From Magicicada septendecula (lineage: Eukaryota > Arthropoda > Insecta > Hemiptera > Cicadidae), in the NCBI GenBank assembly GCA_034769895.1, contig CM068371.1:400969469-401033468 (forward strand): 64,000 nt of DNA, given 5' to 3'. Positions 59,398 through 64,000 of the stretch are shown here, one piece after another. Below the pieces are notes generated by a model that was not told the origin of the DNA, made no database searches, and saw nothing but the letters and a program-made list of their open reading frames with translations. How positions within the stretch are numbered: position 1 is the stretch's first letter; each line of letters starts with the position of its first letter. Both the position numbers and the translations under genes were made by a program.

Positions 59398-59660
59398 GCT
59401 TTTGTTTATTTATTTGTTACTATGGTAATTAATTCTGGACTCCATGGTGTTGCTGACATCTTTATACACGTCAACGAAAAGGCATAAATAAAAGGGCCTA
59501 AATCGTGCGAACGTGGCAAAATATCAAATTCCAAGTTAGACAGTATTTTGCGCCTTGTGATAAAGATTACCTGTGCAAACTTTGGTGGCAATCGGTGTAA
59601 CGGTGTGGATTTGTATTCAGTACCCATAAATCCTCAGACTTTGAGTTTTATATATATAGA
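59392..59660 (-). mobile_element. Left module of the 17.8-kb repeat
   Basis: Inverted match to 17842-18113, with the outer end TCTATATATATAAAACTC preserved at 59660. It begins directly at the edge of the hammerhead-like hairpin, sharing the AAATAGCTTTTG word. Confidence 0.6.
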
Positions 59661-60540
59661 TATCCGCAGGAGTATTATCCCTCGCCAAGCAACAGAGTTT
59701 TCTAATAAAACATGGCGATTGGCAAAGTTAACTTTATATGGGAAAAGATATGTTAGAGTGGTCTGAAATAAAGCTAAAAATATAAAATAAAACCCTTTAT
59801 TATAGACTACACTATAGACATGTGTAAAACCGATTATAGAAACTTCAGATAGCTAAGTGTTATTTAAATTTTTGGCAGAATTTATGCTAGCGAAATGACA
59901 TTAGAAGCGGTAAAAACAAAAACGATTAACCATCGAAATAATTTAAAAAGTGAAAAGTTAAAAATTAAATAAGTACTTTTAAAATACTGAAACCTCCTAT
60001 GTTACTAAATTTCTTTGTTCATTTGCGCGTAGTGAAATTTTCGGCATGTGACGATCTTTGTTCTGTAAGAGATAGCTTACGGTGTGAGTAAGCAAAATTT
60101 AGAGGATATTCCAAATTTTATTTTGGTTTTTGTTTTAATAAAATCCTCCTTTTCATTTTTGAGATATTGCCGGTTTTGTAAAAATTTTGCCCTTTATTTT
60201 TGTTTTAAAGGAAATAAAACTGATTGGCAAAACATAACATTTAATAAGTAAATACAGTGATCAGAACAGACTTTAATTGGGTAATAGTCTCAGTACACAT
60301 AAAAAATCTAACTAAAGGCAAACTGAAATAACCACTGCTGTGACATTCAAGCATAATTTTGGTTTTCCTTAAGCTTATCAGTTTGCCTGTTAACCTAACA
60401 ATACAAACATTTGCAGCTTCATACGCAGGTTTAACCTGTATATTTTTATTATATATTTTTATATATATTGCTAGAATCGCTTCGAATAAAAAATACATGA
60501 TAATTAAAAACTACTACAACTGGAAAGAAGTGATGAAGTG
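59661..60540. other. Gene-free AT-rich stretch
   Basis: Nothing recognised. Confidence 0.4.
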
Positions 60541-60845
60541 ATGAAGAAGATATCACTTATATGATGAGAAAACTAGTAGAAGAATACGATCGATGGGGAT
60601 TAAACATAAACTTCAAAAAAACAGAGTACTTAGCCACAGGAAGTCGAACATCAGATCTTCAGTTATCAGATAATACTTCCATCAAGAAGTGTGAAAAGTA
60701 TAAATATTTAGGAAGTATAATTAGCGATGATGGAATATGTGATGAAGATATAAGACATTGATTAGTTTTAGGAAAAAGCACCATACGCCAATTAAACTCA
60801 CTTTTATGGTCCACCAAAATCGGGCTACCGACAAAGATCAATATT
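60541..60845 (+). pseudogene. LINE RT C-terminal part, 5' piece
   Basis: Translation: MMRKLVEEYDRWGLNINFKK, TEYLATG, KYKYLGSIISDDG, and after one stop (60762) TIRQLNSLLWSTKIGL. This is the block after the FADD box of an insect non-LTR RT, 5'-truncated at about 60541. It breaks off at 60845 and resumes at 63054 in the same codon phase. Confidence 0.85.
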
Positions 60846-63046
60846 GTAACACTACAGGAAATCGTGTGTTATTGTTATATTGTGAATCTAGCTTTCTGTA
60901 ACGCCTCACGTTGTTGAACGTCAAATCTGTAACACTACGTAAATCCCTCCCGTATCAACTCTTATGTCTCAATGTTGGGATCGCCAAATCTGTAACGTTA
61001 AGTTTATCTTGGTTATTTAATGTGTACTTTTTTTATATTTTAAGGATGAGTATGTTGTCAGGGTAATATTAGTTGAGCGCCAATTTGCAATGAAAGGTTG
61101 CAAATAAAATGTATTTGTAAATTGTTAAGTAATATTTCAAATAGCATAAAGGTTTCTTTTTTCTGCTATAATTCTATCTCTTTTAATCTTTTATTTAACA
61201 GAAGATTGTGACTACTAAAGCTCAGCAAGGCAGATTCAAATCGGATGCCATACTTTCCTTGTTGAGAGTGTTGCCAACCTATGCTAGTTGATGAAAAAAT
61301 TAACATTCATTGATATGGTGTTTATAATATCATTAAATACCATAATTAATATATCATTATTAAATATCATTAATCAATATCATTATTAAATAATAATTGA
61401 TATGGTGTTTATTTATCCATTAAATAAAGAAAAGAAAACCTTTTATCTGTTGTTATTGAACTCAAATCCTTTATTATCCTTTTTAAATTCTTTTAAAAGA
61501 CAAATATAATTATTAACAAAGTCTGACTGGCTGTTCTTTAAATATGCTCAGAATGGCAGCAGTAGCTTTTATGTCTCAAGGCCCACTTTGCATATTTTAT
61601 AATTGCTAAATAAAATACAAATAGAATGTTTTTAAGTTAGGTTCTTTTAACTACGATATAAACGACAAATATGTTAGGAAAAGTACCAAAATACATGGGA
61701 TTATAATAAATTACAGAGTGTCTTAACAAGAGTACATTAAGAATTATACAATGTTAAGTGTCTAGGTTATGTTGATTGAAGTGTTTTTAATGTCTAATAC
61801 ACTTTAAATGGTTGTATTATCCTATATTAATAGTTTTTTACACTGAAAATAAGATTATACGTTAATTATTTTTACAGTGAAGGTTCAAAATAGTTTAATA
61901 AAAAGTGTAAACAGTGTCTTTGAAAAGTGTAATTTAGGCCATGAATGAAATTTCCTTCAGTTTAGTTATTTATCAAAAATATTTCCCTTCCTGGATAGAT
62001 TGATTTTATTTCTTCATATGTTCCTTGGTTTACTTCTTTTGAATAATGTTGTACTTCTTTCTTCTATTTATTTCGTTTAGTAATATTATTTAACTTTACT
62101 TTAGGTTCACAGATATGAAATTTACAATATGTTGGATTAGTCACTCTTATTTTTTTATCAACCTTTCTCGTTTAGATCTAATAATGCACTCCCTTTATTC
62201 AATTTATAACATTTCAGTTGCTAAGGCCTATCTTAGCTTTCATTGGTGCGAAATGTAACATTTGATGTTACTATGGTGCTCTCTGAGCCTCAACATAAAC
62301 AAACTTCTAATATTTTACCTTTCATTTTCTTTAAATTGTTATAACTTTTTTGTAAGATTTTTGATCTTTAATTTATTAGTATCTCTGAGTTTCTGATGGA
62401 ACACTGATTATTTTGATACCACTCTTGATTATCTTCCATTAAATATTTCCTGAGTTACCATTTTACACTTTTAATTATTTGTCCTAAAATTATTTATTAT
62501 TAGTTTTTCTTGTACTCTTCACTTTACTAAAACTATTGGACACAATCAGTAATAATATAACTTAACCTGACATTGATTATTCTAATTTTAATATAAATTC
62601 TTTTTCCAAATCCCTTAACTATCTAGGCTTAACATGCCTAGATTTACAAATCTCTATTATTATTATTTTGGTACTCTTCTATTAATATTAACATTTGTAT
62701 TATTAATATTACAACATATAATATTAATCAATATAGCAAAATTAATTACTAATAACTATTAGTAAACCTATGACAATTCTTATTAACCTTCTGTATACAA
62801 TCCAGTTTTTATAAACACAACAAAACACTGTAAGCAGTATCCAAAACATTGTCCTCCTTACTTACTAACTTTAATAATTTAAACATAACTACTAGAACAT
62901 TGTTTATTATTAATTAAATAATAGTTAAATAAATTGTATTTAAATAAGTAGTTATTGAAACAAGCTATATCATGTTTCTTGGTACTTTTGGTAGGAGTAG
63001 TAAAGTATATTTCTATCAACAAGATAAGTGGCAAAATATCATGTAA
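60846..63046. mobile_element. 2.2-kb non-coding insertion splitting a LINE
   Basis: Flanked by CAATATT at 60839-60845 and 63047-63053. Removing the insert and one CAATATT joins the two LINE pieces in phase at the expected position. The insert starts GTAACACTACAGG and ends ATCATGTAA; an alternative reading with TG and CA termini and an ATAT duplication is equally possible. It has no terminal inverted repeats or LTRs that I can see, and no frame above about 60 codons. GTAAC words recur near its left end (60906, 60929, 60996 regions). Element class unknown. Confidence 0.75.
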
Positions 63047-63509
63047 CAATATTTATAAAGCCATTGTTGAACCAATTACCACCTATGGATCAGAATGTTG
63101 GACAATCAACGAAAAGAACCGCAGGAAGATTGAAGCTGTAGAAATGGACTACCTTAGACGAGCTTCCAGAGTTTCTCGTCTAGAACGTGTAAGGAATGAC
63201 ATAATAAGGGAAAGAACAAATAGAAAAGAAACTGTAATAGAACATATAAAACGTAAACAGCTTTCCTGGTATGGACACCTAATGAGAATGAGTGAAGAAA
63301 GAATACCTGTGAGTGTGTTCAAATACAGACCTAGCAACAGAAGAAAAAGAGGCAGACCTAGATTAAAATGGATAGAAGGGATCGATAGGAGTATGGAAGA
63401 AAAGAATCTGAAGAATGAAGATACACAGAATAAGTTGATATGGAAACTGAGATGCGTGCGGAATGCGGCAGTAGCTGTGGGATCCCTGCCAATATATATT
63501 GTAGCATAA
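63047..63509 (+). pseudogene. LINE RT C-terminus, 3' piece
   Basis: Translation from 63054: YKAIVEPITTYGSECWTINE, then RRKIEAVEMDYLRRASRVSR, LERVRND, KRKQLSWYGHLMRMSEERIP, RRKRGRPRLKWIEG, and a stop at 63507. These are the conserved steps of the tail region (YGSE-W, EMD-LRR, W-GH-RM, RGRPR-W). Open throughout; the continuation of 60541-60845. Confidence 0.88.
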
Positions 63510-64000
63510 CAAGATTACACCTCAGAATAAAGACAAGAAAATCATCAAAATTCGATGTGAATTGTGCCTAAACGTTGCAACCCCTCTTTCCCTTTATGTA
63601 TTTTTAAGAGTATAAAACAACTTCTTTTATTTTAATTTTTTTTTTTTTTTTGAAAGAGAAGCCACAAGTCAATTAGGACTAGGCCGGAGCCTAGAGAAGC
63701 AAAAATTGTGCCGGGTCCAGTATGACGGGACTTGCAATGAAACTCAGCTGTAATATAACAATAACGGTTTTTATTGTATGCCAAGAATTAATACATATAG
63801 GCAAACTCTATCACATAGTTATCCCCTCCCCATGAATCATAAATATCACAAATAAATTAAGCCCTGCTTTAACAGTATTAAAGACAACATGGTATATCAT
63901 AACGAGTGTATATAATATTCAGTAAATATATATAAATATAAAGTTCTCCCCCATTTCGTGACTAGCTAGACACAGACAACACATAACAACACACACTGAA
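63510..64000. other. Non-coding end of window
   Basis: A T-run at 63639-63651 is followed by GC-richer sequence (GGACTAGGCCGGAGCC near 63677). This could be the poly(A) end of a minus-strand retroposon, but no box A/B or coding motif is seen. Confidence 0.3.

Overview
The window reads as intergenic or heterochromatic DNA of an arthropod, most likely an insect. It is AT-rich and full of short simple repeats. It carries BEL/Pao, Penelope-like and several non-LTR retroelement remnants, a tRNA-derived SINE and a 65-bp satellite. I found no host protein gene, rRNA or functional tRNA gene. Every reading frame that can be recognised belongs to a transposable element, and nearly all are broken. The species cannot be fixed from sequence alone.

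Layout: 0.97-1.15 kb, minus-strand LTR relative. 1.9-8.1 kb, BEL/Pao element with two LTRs, broken gag and a long pol that stops inside integrase exactly at the 3' LTR. 8.6-9.1 kb, old tandem duplication. 11.3-12.8 kb, two LINE fragments and a hairpin. 13.1-15.16 kb, satellite of 32 units. 17.8-18.7 kb, modular repeat and a LINE fragment. 20.7-20.9 kb, fold-back element with hammerhead-like motifs. 21.6-23.3 kb, two LTR-like sequences around a GC-rich block. 24.2-25.9 kb, minus-strand Penelope-like remnant. 28.5-28.9 kb, LINE tail with a (GAA)n array. 32.2-34.6 kb, related flanking repeats around a LINE fragment and a Penelope-like 3' end with a 127-bp (GT)n run. 36.0-39.1 kb, duplicated LINE RT fragment and a LINE tail. 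43.9-44.2 kb, second fold-back. 47.4-48.5 kb, hairpin and LINE remnant. 51.5-53.8 kb, complex inverted duplication with a SINE. 54.1-55.2 kb, Helitron-like fragment. 56.65-58.3 kb, Penelope-like element with inverted ends. 59.27-59.40 kb, hammerhead-like fold-back. 60.5-63.5 kb, LINE split by a 2.2-kb insertion.

The most interesting signal is a recurring RNA-motif design, CTGANGA, one spare base, stem II, GAAA, and often a palindromic stem III. It occurs at the 3' ends of Penelope-like copies and in separate fold-back loci, and resembles dimer-forming hammerhead ribozymes. Next are an inverted duplication that looks like serial template switching with a GTCA junction, and several cases where a microsatellite sits exactly where a transposon's own repetitive codons would be.

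Coordinates of degenerate remnants are accurate to tens of bases. All family calls rest on motifs read by eye; no search was run.
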